DNA of 64,000 bases from the NCBI RefSeq assembly GCF_014773485.1, contig NZ_JACXBP010000001.1, positions 558,001 through 622,000 of the forward strand. Direction: 5' to 3'. Shown piece after piece: positions 40,950-50,721 of this stretch (its first letter is position 1; every line of letters starts with the position of its first letter). Source of the DNA: Erwinia aphidicola (lineage in GTDB: Bacteria > Pseudomonadota > Gammaproteobacteria > Enterobacterales > Enterobacteriaceae). The position numbers and the translations under genes are program-made. The notes beneath the pieces are model-generated. The model saw only the letters and a list, made by a program, of their open reading frames with translations, was not told the DNA's origin and did not search any database.

Positions 40950-41424
40950 AATGCTCTCCTGGAAAGTTAAACTCTATTAGTAAACAAGTGAGAACTAGCA
41001 AGTATAGTCATGGCTGGCTACCGGGCCGTGTTAGGGCGGGCCAACCTGCTAAACAGGTTCTTCCGGGTTTACTGAAAGAGTCTGCGCTCTGCACGCGCTG
41101 TGGGTCACTTTCGGTAAGTTACTAACTCCTTTTGGTAACACTGAGCATAGCGCTTGTACTGGGGGTAAATAATGATTTGGATCATGTTTACTGGCGGCTG
41201 ACACCTTTCAGCCTGTGATTAAAATATGACCAGCTTCAAACTATCGCAAACCTGGCGTCGAAAGTTGAGAATAAGTTTCATCTGCTAATCTTCAGCGTCG
41301 TAATGGCGATATCCACTGCCTGCGGCGCAGCACAATGGCGTGATATTCCAGGAGGCGGGGGATAGTCATTATCACGGATTTGAATTACATTAGCGCCCAT
41401 CAATCAGCCCAACAGGAGCATGGT
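40950..41424. other. adhE/ychE divergent region with long leader
   Basis: 475 bp without a gene. Near adhE a small hairpin AACCTG-CTAAA-CAGGTT (41050s) is in the leader, where E. coli adhE mRNA is processed by RNase III. At 41172-41185 lies an FNR-like palindrome. Confidence 0.6.
41172..41185. promoter_or_regulatory. FNR-like site upstream of adhE
   Basis: ATGATTTGGATCAT keeps TGAT-N4-ATCA of the FNR consensus TTGAT-N4-ATCAA; outer bases differ. About 230 bp upstream of adhE and 240 bp upstream of ychE, so the target is uncertain. Confidence 0.45.
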
Positions 41425-42072
41425 GTGAATCCTGCACTTTTAGACCTCTCTGGATATATTAAATTTTTCGTTGGCCTGTTCGCGCTGGTCAACCCGGTGG
41501 GGATCATTCCTGTTTTTATCAGCATGACCAGCTATCAGGTTCCGGCAGCGCGCAATAAAACCAACCTGACCGCCAACCTGTCCGTGGCGATTATCCTCTG
41601 GACGGCGCTATTCCTCGGCGACGGCATCCTGCACATCTTCGGGATCTCTATCGACTCATTTCGTATTGCGGGCGGCATTCTGGTCGTCACCATTGCGATG
41701 TCGATGATCAGCGGCAAACTGGGCGAAGATAAGCAGAATAAACAGGAGAAGTCAGAAACGGCTAACCGGGAGAGCATCGGGGTCGTACCGCTGGCGCTGC
41801 CGTTGATGGCGGGACCGGGGGCAATCAGTTCGACGATTGTCTGGAGTACGCGCTACCACAGCTGGCAAAACCTGCTGGGCTTTAGCGTGGCGATCGCGCT
41901 GTTTGCCTTCTGCTGCTGGCTCTGCTTTCGCGCTGCACCGTTAATGGTCAGAGTGTTGGGGCAGACTGGAATTAACGTGGTGACCCGTATTATGGGATTG
42001 CTATTGATGGCGTTAGGAATAGAGTTTGTGGTGACCGGGATAAAAGCGTTGTTCCCGGGGCTGGTCAACTAG
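41425..42072 (+). CDS. ychE: MarC-family inner membrane protein YchE
   Basis: Inner-membrane protein of the UPF0056/MarC family, 215 residues with six hydrophobic segments. The first contains FFVGLFALVNPVGIIPVF. A conserved polar GKLGEDKQNKQEKSETA loop lies mid-protein. The start is GTG, with AGGAGC before it; a nearer ATG leads to a stop two codons on. The longer frame starting at 41380 adds 15 residues. Between adhE and opp, as in E. coli. Function unknown; not a proven antibiotic exporter. Confidence 0.93.
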   Translation: MNPALLDLSGYIKFFVGLFALVNPVGIIPVFISMTSYQVPAARNKTNLTANLSVAIILWTALFLGDGILHIFGISIDSFRIAGGILVVTIAMSMISGKLGEDKQNKQEKSETANRESIGVVPLALPLMAGPGAISSTIVWSTRYHSWQNLLGFSVAIALFAFCCWLCFRAAPLMVRVLGQTGINVVTRIMGLLLMALGIEFVVTGIKALFPGLVN

Positions 42073-42100
42073 CCTGTTTTAATTCTGAAATAATCATATT

Positions 42101-42126
42101 AAAGCGCATATTCTGCGCTTTTTTTA
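42101..42126 (+). terminator. Terminator of ychE
   Basis: AAAGCGCA-TATTC-TGCGCTTT stem with a following T-run, 29 bp after the stop. Confidence 0.92.
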
Positions 42127-42698
42127 TCTCTGCATTCTTGCGGTGCACTATATCAGGTCAACTTACCGTGCAGCTGCATCATTATGGTGCAATTATTCAT
42201 GGCGCTTAATTGAGGGCGCTGATTATTAATGTAATTACTGCAACTGCCGGTTCAATCGCTTAGTTACCACCGTTTGTGAGATTTATTACATTTCAATCTG
42301 GCGGTGAGAGACGGATTTATCAAAATTTAATGCTAGTCGCCCGGCAAAACCCGGAATTTTTGTGACGAATTTAGTGTTTTCGGCAAAATTTGCTTATTTT
42401 TTGCTTTGAAATCGCTTTATTTATGTTCGAAAGTCAGGTTTTAGTCATTAAATTCATTTTCTTTCATAAGCTTAGCTGTTATTTCACAATGCTAAATAAC
42501 ACTTTGCCCCTGCTTTTTCTCATGATAAAAGAGAATTGGTTAACATTTTTGTTATTTTGCTTTAGCGCAAATGTCCCCCTTCTGATAATTTTTCTGCCAG
42601 TTGATAAAAACTGGCACCAGATGTGCAAAACGTTAACCTCATCCGTCCCGGCTGTTCTGACGGTAGTCGTTGGTATCACCACACAGGGTTTTAGCTGA
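42127..42698 (+). promoter_or_regulatory. Long AT-rich oppA upstream region
   Basis: 572 bp, strongly AT-rich, no gene. It must contain the opp promoter and leader. E. coli opp is repressed by Lrp and by the sRNA GcvB acting on the oppA leader; the composition is compatible but no site was identified with confidence. Confidence 0.55.
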
Positions 42699-44333
42699 AT
42701 GAAATGTTTTACATCATTACGCCACATCGCGAGCGGAACAGGGTTACTGCTGGGCCTTATCACTCTCAACGCCGTGGCAGCTGACGTTCCGGACGGGGTC
42801 AGCCTGAGCAAGCAGCAAAATCTGGTGATCAACAATGGCACTGAAGTTTCATCTCTCGACCCGCAAAAAACAGAAGGGGTGCCCGAGACCGATGTGATCC
42901 TCAATCTGCTGGAAGGATTGGTCAGCACCGACAACAACGGCCACCTGGTGCCCGGCGTGGCGCAAAGCTGGAGCAGCGAGCAGGGTAAGGTCTGGACCTT
43001 TACCCTGCGGCCAGATGCGAAGTGGAGCAAAGGCGAACCCGTCACGGCCAGCGATTTCGTCTACAGCTGGCAGCGGCTGGTGGACGCTAAAACTGCATCG
43101 CCTTATGCCAGCTATCTGCAGGCCGCTCACGTGGCTAACGTTGATGAGATCCTGGCGGGTAAACGCCCGGCCAGCGATCTCGGGGTGAAAGCGCTCGACG
43201 ATAGCCACTTCCAGGTCACGCTCAGTCAGCCGGTCCCTTATTTCCTTGCTATGGCGGCACACACCGCGTTGAAACCGGTCAACCGGGCTGCGATTGAACG
43301 CTGGGGGGAGAAGTGGACTTTGCCTGCGCATTACGTGGGTAATGGGGCTTATACCCTGAGCGACTGGGTGATCAATGAAAAAATTGTGCTCAAGCGCAAT
43401 CCGCACTACTGGAACAACGGTAAGACGGTGATTGAGCAGGTGACATTCTTACCGATCGTCTCCGAAACCAGCGATGTTAACCGCTATCGCAGCGGGGAAA
43501 TTGATATCACTAACAGCGCCTTGCCGCCCGAGCGTTTTCAGCAGCTGAAAAAAGAGCTTGGCCCGCAGGTCAGAGTCAGTCCTTATCTCTGCACCTTCTA
43601 CTATGAACTGAATAACCGCCGTCCGCCGTTTGACGATGCGCGCGTGCGCACCGCGGTGAAGCTGACCCTCGACCGCGACATCATTACCGGGAAAGTGATG
43701 GGCCAGGGGCAGATCCCGGCATGGAGCCTGACGCCGCCGTTTACTGACGGCGCGCAGTTCAGCGCACCGCAGTGGTTCCACCTGACGCAGGATGAACGGA
43801 ACCAGCAGGCCAAAGCGTTGCTCGCGCAGGCGGGCTACAGCGCGTCAAAACCGCTGCGTTTCTCACTGCTGTATAACACCTCTGACGTCAATAAAAAGCA
43901 GGCCATTGCGGCCGCATCGATGTGGAAAAAGAATCTCGGTGCCGACGTGACGTTACAGAATCAGGAGTGGAAAACCATGCTTGATACTCGTCATCAGGGG
44001 AATTATGACGTGGCCCGCGCCACCTGGTGTTCCGACTATAATGAACCCTCTACCTTCCTCACTATGTTGCTGAGCGACTCCTCAACCAATACGGCTTTTT
44101 ACCGCAGCCCGGCGTTTGACCAACTGATGGCGCAGTCGCTCAACATGAGTGATGACGCCGAGCGGGCAACCGTCTATCAGCAAGCGGAGCAGCAGCTGGA
44201 TAAGGATTCTGCCATTGTGCCGGTCTACTACCGGGTGAGTGCGCGGCTGGTGAAGCCGTGGGTAGGGGGCTTTACCGGTAAAGATCCGCAGGACCTTACC
44301 GATGTTAAATACTTTTATATAACCAGTCACTAA
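42699..44333 (+). CDS. oppA: Periplasmic oligopeptide-binding protein, OppA paralog 1
   Basis: SBP family 5 solute-binding protein of 544 residues. A signal peptide of about 28 residues (ending NAVAA before DVPDG) directs it to the periplasm. Family features include LDPQKTEGVPETDVILNLLEGL, SDFVYSWQRLVDAKTASPYASYL, YRSGEIDIT and KNLGADVTLQNQEW. It lies 139 bp before a second oppA with clearly related but distinct sequence, and both precede oppBCDF. It is probably an accessory binding protein (MppA-like or peptide-specific) for the same permease. Ribosome site is weak (AGGG 12 bp upstream). Confidence 0.9.
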   Translation: MKCFTSLRHIASGTGLLLGLITLNAVAADVPDGVSLSKQQNLVINNGTEVSSLDPQKTEGVPETDVILNLLEGLVSTDNNGHLVPGVAQSWSSEQGKVWTFTLRPDAKWSKGEPVTASDFVYSWQRLVDAKTASPYASYLQAAHVANVDEILAGKRPASDLGVKALDDSHFQVTLSQPVPYFLAMAAHTALKPVNRAAIERWGEKWTLPAHYVGNGAYTLSDWVINEKIVLKRNPHYWNNGKTVIEQVTFLPIVSETSDVNRYRSGEIDITNSALPPERFQQLKKELGPQVRVSPYLCTFYYELNNRRPPFDDARVRTAVKLTLDRDIITGKVMGQGQIPAWSLTPPFTDGAQFSAPQWFHLTQDERNQQAKALLAQAGYSASKPLRFSLLYNTSDVNKKQAIAAASMWKKNLGADVTLQNQEWKTMLDTRHQGNYDVARATWCSDYNEPSTFLTMLLSDSSTNTAFYRSPAFDQLMAQSLNMSDDAERATVYQQAEQQLDKDSAIVPVYYRVSARLVKPWVGGFTGKDPQDLTDVKYFYITSH

Positions 44334-44505
44334 ACCGTGCGGCCCTGCCGGGCGGTAAAGGGTGATAGCAAAGCAGTACCGATGAAATAAAAAAAGACAA
44401 GCCGGGTGGAATCGTTCCTCTACCCGGTGAAGTTTTCCCGCAAACGGGGGTAGCCACGGTGCCCGGCACACGTTGGCATTAATAAAAACTGGAGTAGGTA
44501 ATAAG

Positions 44506-46137
44506 ATGATCAACATCACGAAGAAAACTTTGATCGCCGCAGGCGTTATGGCCGCGCTGACTGGCAATATGGCCTATGCCGCCAATGTACCGGCGGGCGT
44601 TCAGCTGGCAGATAAGCAGGAGCTGGTCAGAGGTAACGGTGCTGAGCTGCAGTCGCTTGACCCGCACAAAATTGAAGGCGTCCCGGAATCTAACGTTAAC
44701 CGTGATGTGCTTGAAGGCCTGGTGATTAACGATGCGGACGGGAAAATCATCCCTGGCGTTGCGGAATCATGGGAAAACAAAGACGGCGGTAAAGTCTGGA
44801 TATTCCACCTGCGTAACACCGCCAAGTGGTCAAACGGCGAGCCGGTGACCGCGCAGGATTTCGTATACAGCTGGCAGCGCCTGGCCGACCCGAAAACAGC
44901 GTCCCCATACGCCAGCTATCTGCAGTACGGCCATCTGCTGAATGTGGATGACATCATTGCCGGTAAAAAAACGCCTGATACCCTCGGCGTTAAAGCACTG
45001 GACGCTCACACCCTGGAAGTGACGCTGAGCGATGCAGTTCCCTATTTCTATAAGCTGCTGATCCATCCATCTATGTCGCCGGTGTACAAGCCAGCGGTAG
45101 AGAAATTTGGCGAGAAGTGGACCCAGCCTGCAAACTTCGTTGGCAACGGTGCCTTCAAACTGAAAGAGTGGGTGGTGAACGAGCGCATCGTGGTTGAGCG
45201 TAACCCTGAGTACTGGGATAACGCGCACACCATCCTGAATCAGGTCACTTTCCTGCCGATCCCGTCTGAAGTCACCGACACCAACCGCTACCGCAGCGGC
45301 GGCAGCGATATTACCTATAACTACCTGCCAATCGAGCTTTACCAGAAGCTGAAAAAAGAGATCCCGAAAGAGATCCACGCCGATCCGTATCTCTGTACTT
45401 ACTACTATGAGATCAACAACCAGAAGGCGCCATTTAACGATGCGCGCGTGCGTACCGCGCTCAAGCTGGGCCTGGACCGCGATATCATCGTCAACAAAGT
45501 GAAAGCGCAGGATGAAGATCCCGCCTACAGCTTCACACCGCCATTCACCGACGGCATCAAGCTGGATAAGCCAGAGTGGATGAGCTGGACCCAGGAAAAA
45601 CGTAACGAAGAGGCGAAAAAACTGCTGGCGGAAGCCGGTTACACCGCCGACAAACCGCTGACGTTTGACCTGCTGTATAACACCTCCGATCTGCATAAAA
45701 AACTGGCGATTGCCGCAGCCTCCATCTGGAAGAAAAACCTCGGTGTAAACGTTAAGCTGCAGAACCAGGAGTGGAAAACCTTCCTCGATACTCGCCATCA
45801 GGGTAACTTCGATGTGGCGCGTGCGGCCTGGTGTGCTGACTACAACGAACCGACCAGCTTCCTGAACATCATGCTGTCAGACAGCAGCAACAACACCTCG
45901 CACTATAAGAGCCCGGCATTTGACAAAATTATGTCAACGGCACTGAGCGCGAGTGATGAAGCGAAACGCGCGGAAGTTTACGCCGAAGCGGAGAAGCAGC
46001 TCGATAAAGATTCCGCCATCGTGCCGGTCTACTACTACAAAAACCTGCGTTTAGTGAAGCCTTACGTTGGTGGTTATACCGGTAAAGATCCACTGGATAA
46101 CAGTCACGATAAAGATCTGTACATTATCAAGCACTAA
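44506..46137 (+). CDS. oppA: Periplasmic oligopeptide-binding protein OppA (paralog 2, canonical)
   Basis: Main oligopeptide receptor for OppBCDF, binding peptides of 2-5 residues in the periplasm. 543 residues. Signal peptide MINITKKTLIAAGVMAALTG ends AYA before ANVPAG, matching E. coli OppA. Conserved LDPHKIEGVPESNVNRDVLEGL and CADYNEPTSFLNIMLSD are present. It starts at ATG 44506 after GGAGTAGG; an upstream in-frame start adds 11 residues. A 10-bp hairpin with TTCG loop lies between this gene and oppB, consistent with high oppA expression relative to the membrane genes. Confidence 0.95.
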   Translation: MINITKKTLIAAGVMAALTGNMAYAANVPAGVQLADKQELVRGNGAELQSLDPHKIEGVPESNVNRDVLEGLVINDADGKIIPGVAESWENKDGGKVWIFHLRNTAKWSNGEPVTAQDFVYSWQRLADPKTASPYASYLQYGHLLNVDDIIAGKKTPDTLGVKALDAHTLEVTLSDAVPYFYKLLIHPSMSPVYKPAVEKFGEKWTQPANFVGNGAFKLKEWVVNERIVVERNPEYWDNAHTILNQVTFLPIPSEVTDTNRYRSGGSDITYNYLPIELYQKLKKEIPKEIHADPYLCTYYYEINNQKAPFNDARVRTALKLGLDRDIIVNKVKAQDEDPAYSFTPPFTDGIKLDKPEWMSWTQEKRNEEAKKLLAEAGYTADKPLTFDLLYNTSDLHKKLAIAAASIWKKNLGVNVKLQNQEWKTFLDTRHQGNFDVARAAWCADYNEPTSFLNIMLSDSSNNTSHYKSPAFDKIMSTALSASDEAKRAEVYAEAEKQLDKDSAIVPVYYYKNLRLVKPYVGGYTGKDPLDNSHDKDLYIIKH

Positions 46138-46174
46138 CAATTCGGGCGGCGATGCTGCTCTTTTAAGCAATGTC

Positions 46175-46198
46175 ACCGCAGGGGTTCGCCCCTGCGGT
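46175..46198 (+). terminator. oppA-oppB intercistronic hairpin
   Basis: Perfect 10-bp stem ACCGCAGGGG with CCCCTGCGGT around a TTCG tetraloop, no T-run after. It probably stabilises oppA mRNA or attenuates read-through to oppB. Confidence 0.7.
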
Positions 46199-46220
46199 GT
46201 AAAGCCAGCAGGTACGGGCA

Positions 46221-47141
46221 ATGTTAAAATTTATACTGCGTCGTTTTCTCGAAGCGATTCCGACGCTCTTTATTCTGATCACCATCTCCTTTTTCATGAT
46301 GCGTATGGCACCCGGCAGCCCGTTTACCGGTGAACGTACGTTGACCCCGGAAGTGATGGCTAATATCGAAGCCAAATATCATTTAAACGATCCGATGTGG
46401 AAACAGTATCTCAACTATCTCCAGCAGTTGGCGCACGGGGACTTTGGACCGTCGTTTAAATACAAAGACTATTCGGTCAATGACCTGGTGGCGGGTTCAT
46501 TCCCCGTATCCGCCAAGCTGGGCGCTGCGGCCTTTCTGTTTGCTCTGGTGTTTGGCGTGACGGCTGGCGTTATCGCCGCCCTCAAGCAGAACAGCAAATG
46601 GGACTATGCGGTGATGGGGGTCGCCATGACCGGCATCGTTATTCCGAGCTTTGTGGTGGCGCCACTGCTGGTGCTGCTGTTCTCGATCACCTTGAAATGG
46701 CTGCCGGGCGGCGGCTGGAACGGCGGGGCGCTGAAATATATGATCCTGCCGATGGTGGCGCTCTCCCTGGCCTATATTGCCAGCATTGCGCGCATCACCC
46801 GAGGTTCGATGATCGAAGTCTTGCACTCCAACTTTATCCGCACCGCGCGCGCGAAAGGGCTGCCGATGCACCGCATCGTACTGCGCCACGCGCTGAAGCC
46901 CGCGCTGCTGCCGGTTCTCTCTTATCTCGGCCCGGCCTTTGTCGGCATTATTACCGGTTCAATGGTTATCGAGACGATTTATGGTCTGCCGGGTATCGGT
47001 CAGCTATTTGTCAATGGCGCGCTGAACCGTGACTATTCGCTGGTGTTAAGCCTGACTATTCTGGTTGGGGCGTTAACCATTCTGTTTAACGCGATTGTTG
47101 ACGTGCTGTATGCCGTTATCGATCCAAAGATTCGTTATTAA
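46221..47141 (+). CDS. oppB: Oligopeptide permease membrane subunit OppB
   Basis: ABC importer inner-membrane component, 306 residues with six predicted membrane segments. The EAA-type cytoplasmic loop NFIRTARAKGLPMHRIVLRHALKPALLPV contacts the ATPases. Starts with MLKFILRRFLEAIPTLFILITISFFMMRMAPGSP-like family N terminus. oppC follows after 14 bp. Confidence 0.97.
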   Translation: MLKFILRRFLEAIPTLFILITISFFMMRMAPGSPFTGERTLTPEVMANIEAKYHLNDPMWKQYLNYLQQLAHGDFGPSFKYKDYSVNDLVAGSFPVSAKLGAAAFLFALVFGVTAGVIAALKQNSKWDYAVMGVAMTGIVIPSFVVAPLLVLLFSITLKWLPGGGWNGGALKYMILPMVALSLAYIASIARITRGSMIEVLHSNFIRTARAKGLPMHRIVLRHALKPALLPVLSYLGPAFVGIITGSMVIETIYGLPGIGQLFVNGALNRDYSLVLSLTILVGALTILFNAIVDVLYAVIDPKIRY

Positions 47142-47155
47142 TCCGGGAGCTGGCA

Positions 47156-48064
47156 ATGATTTTAAGTAAAAAAAACAGCGAAGCTCTGGATAACTTCACT
47201 GAAAAACTCGAAGTGGAAGGGCGTAGCCTTTGGCAGGATGCGCGCCGCCGCTTTATCCATAACCGTGCGGCGGTTGCCAGCCTGTTTGTGCTGCTGCTGG
47301 TGGCTCTGTTTGTCACCTTTGCACCGATGCTGTCGCAGTTTACCTACGATGACACCGACTGGGCGATGATGTCGGCCGCGCCGGACCTGACCTCCGGTCA
47401 CTATATGGGCACCGACTCCTCCGGGCGCGACCTGCTGGTGCGTGTGGCGATTGGCGGACGTATCTCACTGATGGTGGGGATTGCCGCGGCGCTGGTTGCT
47501 GTGGTGCTCGGCACGCTGTACGGCACGCTGGCGGGTTATCTGGGCGGCAAAACCGACTCGGTGATGATGCGCCTGCTGGAGATCCTCAACTCCTTCCCGT
47601 TTATGTTCTTCGTTATCCTGCTGGTGACGCTGTTTGGTCAGAATATCCTGCTGATTTTCGTCGCCATTGGCATGGTGTCATGGCTGGATATGGCGCGTAT
47701 CGTGCGCGGCCAGACCCTGAGCCTGAAGCGCAAAGAGTTTATTGAAGCGGCAGAAGTGGGCGGGGTATCGACGATGAATATCGTACTGCGCCATATCGTC
47801 CCGAACGTGCTCGGCGTGGTGGTGGTGTATGCCTCACTGCTGGTGCCCAGCATGATCCTGTTCGAGTCCTTCTTAAGCTTCCTGGGGCTCGGTACTCAGG
47901 AGCCGCTCAGCAGCTGGGGCGCTTTGCTGAGCGACGGCGCTAACTCGATGGAAGTGTCGCCGTGGCTGCTGCTTTACCCGGCCGGCTTCCTGGTCGTCAC
48001 CCTGTTCTGTTTCAACTTTATTGGCGATGGCCTGCGTGATGCCCTCGACCCGAAAGATCGTTAA
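47156..48064 (+). CDS. oppC: Oligopeptide permease membrane subunit OppC
   Basis: Second membrane component, 302 residues. An N-terminal cytoplasmic stretch ([25 protein letters not shown]) precedes six membrane segments. The EAA loop is [32 protein letters not shown] after GGGAGCTGGC. The oppD start is 10 bp past the stop. Confidence 0.97.
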   Translation: MILSKKNSEALDNFTEKLEVEGRSLWQDARRRFIHNRAAVASLFVLLLVALFVTFAPMLSQFTYDDTDWAMMSAAPDLTSGHYMGTDSSGRDLLVRVAIGGRISLMVGIAAALVAVVLGTLYGTLAGYLGGKTDSVMMRLLEILNSFPFMFFVILLVTLFGQNILLIFVAIGMVSWLDMARIVRGQTLSLKRKEFIEAAEVGGVSTMNIVLRHIVPNVLGVVVVYASLLVPSMILFESFLSFLGLGTQEPLSSWGALLSDGANSMEVSPWLLLYPAGFLVVTLFCFNFIGDGLRDALDPKDR

Positions 48065-48074
48065 GGAGTTCCCG

Positions 48075-49091
48075 ATGAGCACGATTGAATTACAGCCAGC
48101 GATGGCCAAAACCAGGGAAAGCCAACGTCTGCTGGATGTTAAAGACCTGCGCGTGACCTTTAGCACCCCGGATGGGGATGTCACGGCGGTTAACGACCTT
48201 AACTTCAGCCTCAGCGCCGGGGAAACTTTAGGGATCGTCGGCGAATCCGGGTCCGGAAAATCGCAGACCGCCTTTGCCCTGATGGGCCTGTTGGCCAGCA
48301 ACGGGCGCATTGGCGGCTCGGCCCGCTTTAACGGCAGCGAGATCCTCAACCTGCCGGAGAACAAGCTGAATAAGCTGCGCGCCGAGCAGATCGCGATGAT
48401 CTTCCAGGACCCGATGACCTCGCTGAACCCGTACATGCGCGTCGGTGAGCAGCTGATGGAAGTGCTGCAGCTGCACAAGGGGATGAACAGCGCGCAGGCG
48501 TTTGAAGAGTCTGTGCGCATGCTCGACGCGGTGAAAATGCCGGAAGCGCGTAAGCGCATGAAAATGTTCCCCCATGAATTTTCCGGCGGGATGCGTCAGC
48601 GCGTGATGATCGCCATGGCACTACTGTGCCGTCCTAAGCTGCTGATTGCCGATGAGCCGACCACCGCGCTCGACGTGACGGTGCAGGCGCAAATTATGAC
48701 GCTGCTGAACGAGCTGAAGCGCGAGTTCAATACCGCGATTATTATGATCACCCACGACCTCGGCGTGGTGGCCGGGATCTGCGATCAGGTGCTGGTGATG
48801 TATGCCGGGCGCACCATGGAATATGGTAAAGCGCGCGATGTCTTCTATCGGCCTTCACATCCGTACTCCATCGGCCTGCTCAATGCCGTGCCGCGTCTGG
48901 ATGCCGACGAGGGCGACTCGCTGCTGACGATCCCGGGCAACCCGCCGAACCTGTCGCGTCTGCCAAAGGGCTGTCCGTTCCAGCCGCGCTGCCCGCACGC
49001 GATGGATATCTGCGCCAGCGCACCGCCGCTGGAAGCGTTCGGCGAAGGCCGACTGCGCGCCTGCTTTAAGCCCGTGGAGGAGTTGGTATGA
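48075..49091 (+). CDS. oppD: Oligopeptide permease ATPase OppD
   Basis: ABC ATPase driving peptide import, 338 residues. Walker [11 protein letters not shown], signature EFSGGMRQR, Walker [15 protein letters not shown] and the H-loop histidine (MITHDLGVV) are all present. A C-terminal cysteine-rich insert [14 protein letters not shown], probably an iron-sulfur-type oligopeptide ATPase extension, follows. ATG with AAGGAG. The longest frame begins 18 codons earlier inside oppC. Overlaps oppF by four bases (ATGA), so translation is coupled. Confidence 0.97.
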   Translation: MSTIELQPAMAKTRESQRLLDVKDLRVTFSTPDGDVTAVNDLNFSLSAGETLGIVGESGSGKSQTAFALMGLLASNGRIGGSARFNGSEILNLPENKLNKLRAEQIAMIFQDPMTSLNPYMRVGEQLMEVLQLHKGMNSAQAFEESVRMLDAVKMPEARKRMKMFPHEFSGGMRQRVMIAMALLCRPKLLIADEPTTALDVTVQAQIMTLLNELKREFNTAIIMITHDLGVVAGICDQVLVMYAGRTMEYGKARDVFYRPSHPYSIGLLNAVPRLDADEGDSLLTIPGNPPNLSRLPKGCPFQPRCPHAMDICASAPPLEAFGEGRLRACFKPVEELV

Positions 49092-50089
49092 CAACGGTTG
49101 CTGAGAAGAAAGTTCTGCTGGAAATTGCCGATCTCAAAGTGCATTTCGACATCAAAGATGGTCGGCAGTGGTTCTGGCAGCCGCCAAAAACGCTGAAGGC
49201 GGTCGACGGCGTCAGCCTGCGTCTGTATGAGGGGGAAACCCTCGGCGTGGTCGGTGAGTCCGGCTGCGGGAAATCCACGCTGGCGCGGGCGATTATCGGC
49301 CTGGTGAAAGCGACAGAAGGGCGCGTTGCCTGGCTGGGGCGCGACCTGCTGGGGCAGAGCGCAGACGAATGGCGCGCTGCACGCAGCGATATTCAGATGA
49401 TTTTCCAGGATCCGCTGGCCTCACTGAACCCGCGTATGAACATCGGCGAGATTATCGCCGAACCGCTGCGCACCTATCATCCGAAGATGCCGCGCCAGGA
49501 AGTGAAAGAGCGCGTGAAGGCGATGATGATGAAGGTGGGGTTACTGCCCAACCTGATCAACCGCTATCCGCACGAGTTCTCCGGCGGCCAGTGCCAGCGT
49601 ATTGGCATTGCGCGCGCGCTAATCCTGGAGCCGAAGCTGATTATCTGCGATGAGCCGGTGTCCGCACTCGATGTGTCGATTCAGGCGCAGGTGGTAAACC
49701 TGCTGCAACAGCTGCAGCGTGAAATGGGGCTATCGCTGATCTTCATCGCCCACGATCTGGCGGTGGTGAAGCATATTTCTGACCGCGTGCTGGTGATGTA
49801 TCTGGGGCATGCTGTGGAGCTGGGAACTTACGATGAGGTGTATCAGAACCCGCAGCACCCTTACACGCGTGCATTAATGTCAGCGGTGCCGATCCCGGAC
49901 CCGGACCTTGAGCGCAACAAGACGATACAGCTGCTGGAAGGTGAACTGCCGTCGCCGATCAATCCGCCTTCAGGCTGCGTGTTCCGCACCCGCTGCCCGA
50001 TTGCCGGGCCGGAATGCGCCAAAACGCGTCCGCTGCTGGAGGGCAGTTTCCGCCATGCGGTCTCCTGCCTGAAAGTGGACCCGCTTTAA
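49088..50089 (+). CDS. oppF: Oligopeptide permease ATPase OppF
   Basis: Second ATPase of the importer, 333 residues. Walker [11 protein letters not shown], signature EFSGGQCQR, Walker [15 protein letters not shown] and the C-terminal cysteine-rich [14 protein letters not shown] are present. Start overlaps oppD. Final gene of opp; two ERIC elements follow immediately, with the stop at the edge of the first. Confidence 0.97.
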   Translation: MTTVAEKKVLLEIADLKVHFDIKDGRQWFWQPPKTLKAVDGVSLRLYEGETLGVVGESGCGKSTLARAIIGLVKATEGRVAWLGRDLLGQSADEWRAARSDIQMIFQDPLASLNPRMNIGEIIAEPLRTYHPKMPRQEVKERVKAMMMKVGLLPNLINRYPHEFSGGQCQRIGIARALILEPKLIICDEPVSALDVSIQAQVVNLLQQLQREMGLSLIFIAHDLAVVKHISDRVLVMYLGHAVELGTYDEVYQNPQHPYTRALMSAVPIPDPDLERNKTIQLLEGELPSPINPPSGCVFRTRCPIAGPECAKTRPLLEGSFRHAVSCLKVDPL

Positions 50090-50214
50090 TGACATACCCA
50101 ATCCTCTAAATATTTTGCGCTGAGACAAGGCGGCAACAAGGTGAATCCCCGGGAGCTTACTGAAGTCAGTGACCGGGGTGAACCGAGGCAGCCAACGCAG
50201 GATCGGGGGAAAAT
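50089..50214 (+). repeat. ERIC (IRU) element, tandem copy 1
   Basis: A 126-bp unit whose core (GTGAATCCCCGGGAGCTTAC and AGTGACCGGGGTGAAC) matches the enterobacterial repetitive intergenic consensus. The size fits the usual 126-127 bp. Directly repeated once, with very few differences. First base overlaps the final base of oppF stop. Confidence 0.92.
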
Positions 50215-50340
50215 ATGACATACCCAATCCTCTAAATATTTTGCGCTGAGACAAGGCGGCAACAAGGTGAATCCCCGGGAGCTTACTGAAGTCAGTGACC
50301 GGGGTGAACCGAGGCAGCCAACGCAGGATCAGGGGAAAAT
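50215..50340 (+). repeat. ERIC (IRU) element, tandem copy 2
   Basis: Second 126-bp unit, the same orientation, nearly identical to copy 1 (one difference seen, GATCG to GATCA near the end). ERIC elements are normally single and dispersed, so the direct tandem pair is uncommon. Confidence 0.92.
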
Positions 50341-50351
50341 ATGACGAGGAT

Positions 50352-50675
50352 TTATTCCTTCCAAAGGATGTGGCACAGCTTGTGGTCCTTCTCGCGGCAC
50401 AGCAGTACGCGGGCAAAGACATCGGTAATCGGTTCGCCATCCTCTTCGCCCAGGCCAATCACCACTTCAGCGAAAAAGTCCGGGTTAAGGTCGAAATCGA
50501 CGTGTTCAGCCCAGTCCTCTGCCGGGTCATACAGCTCTGCACCACCGCGCTCCTCAAACTGCAGATTAAACAGAATCACGTCCGCCGGGTCGAGGTTATC
50601 GACGGCCAGCTCAAGAAAGATGTCGTAGGCCTGTTCCAGGGTTTCATCTTCGGTAAGGCGGTTATTTAGGTCCAT
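50352..50675 (-). CDS. yciU: YciU, UPF0263 acidic putative DNA-mimic protein
   Basis: A 107-residue, strongly acidic cytosolic protein (many Asp/Glu, e.g. [25 protein letters not shown]). The HI1450/YciU family is described as a double-stranded DNA mimic that binds HU-like proteins. The acidic surface fits, but the role in the cell is unproven. ATG with AGGAA. Between opp (with ERICs) and clsA as in E. coli. Confidence 0.92.
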   Translation of the reverse strand: MDLNNRLTEDETLEQAYDIFLELAVDNLDPADVILFNLQFEERGGAELYDPAEDWAEHVDFDLNPDFFAEVVIGLGEEDGEPITDVFARVLLCREKDHKLCHILWKE

Positions 50676-50721
50676 AAAAATTCCTGTGTTGCCCCTTGGG
50701 CGCTGTGCATTTTCGCTCGTT

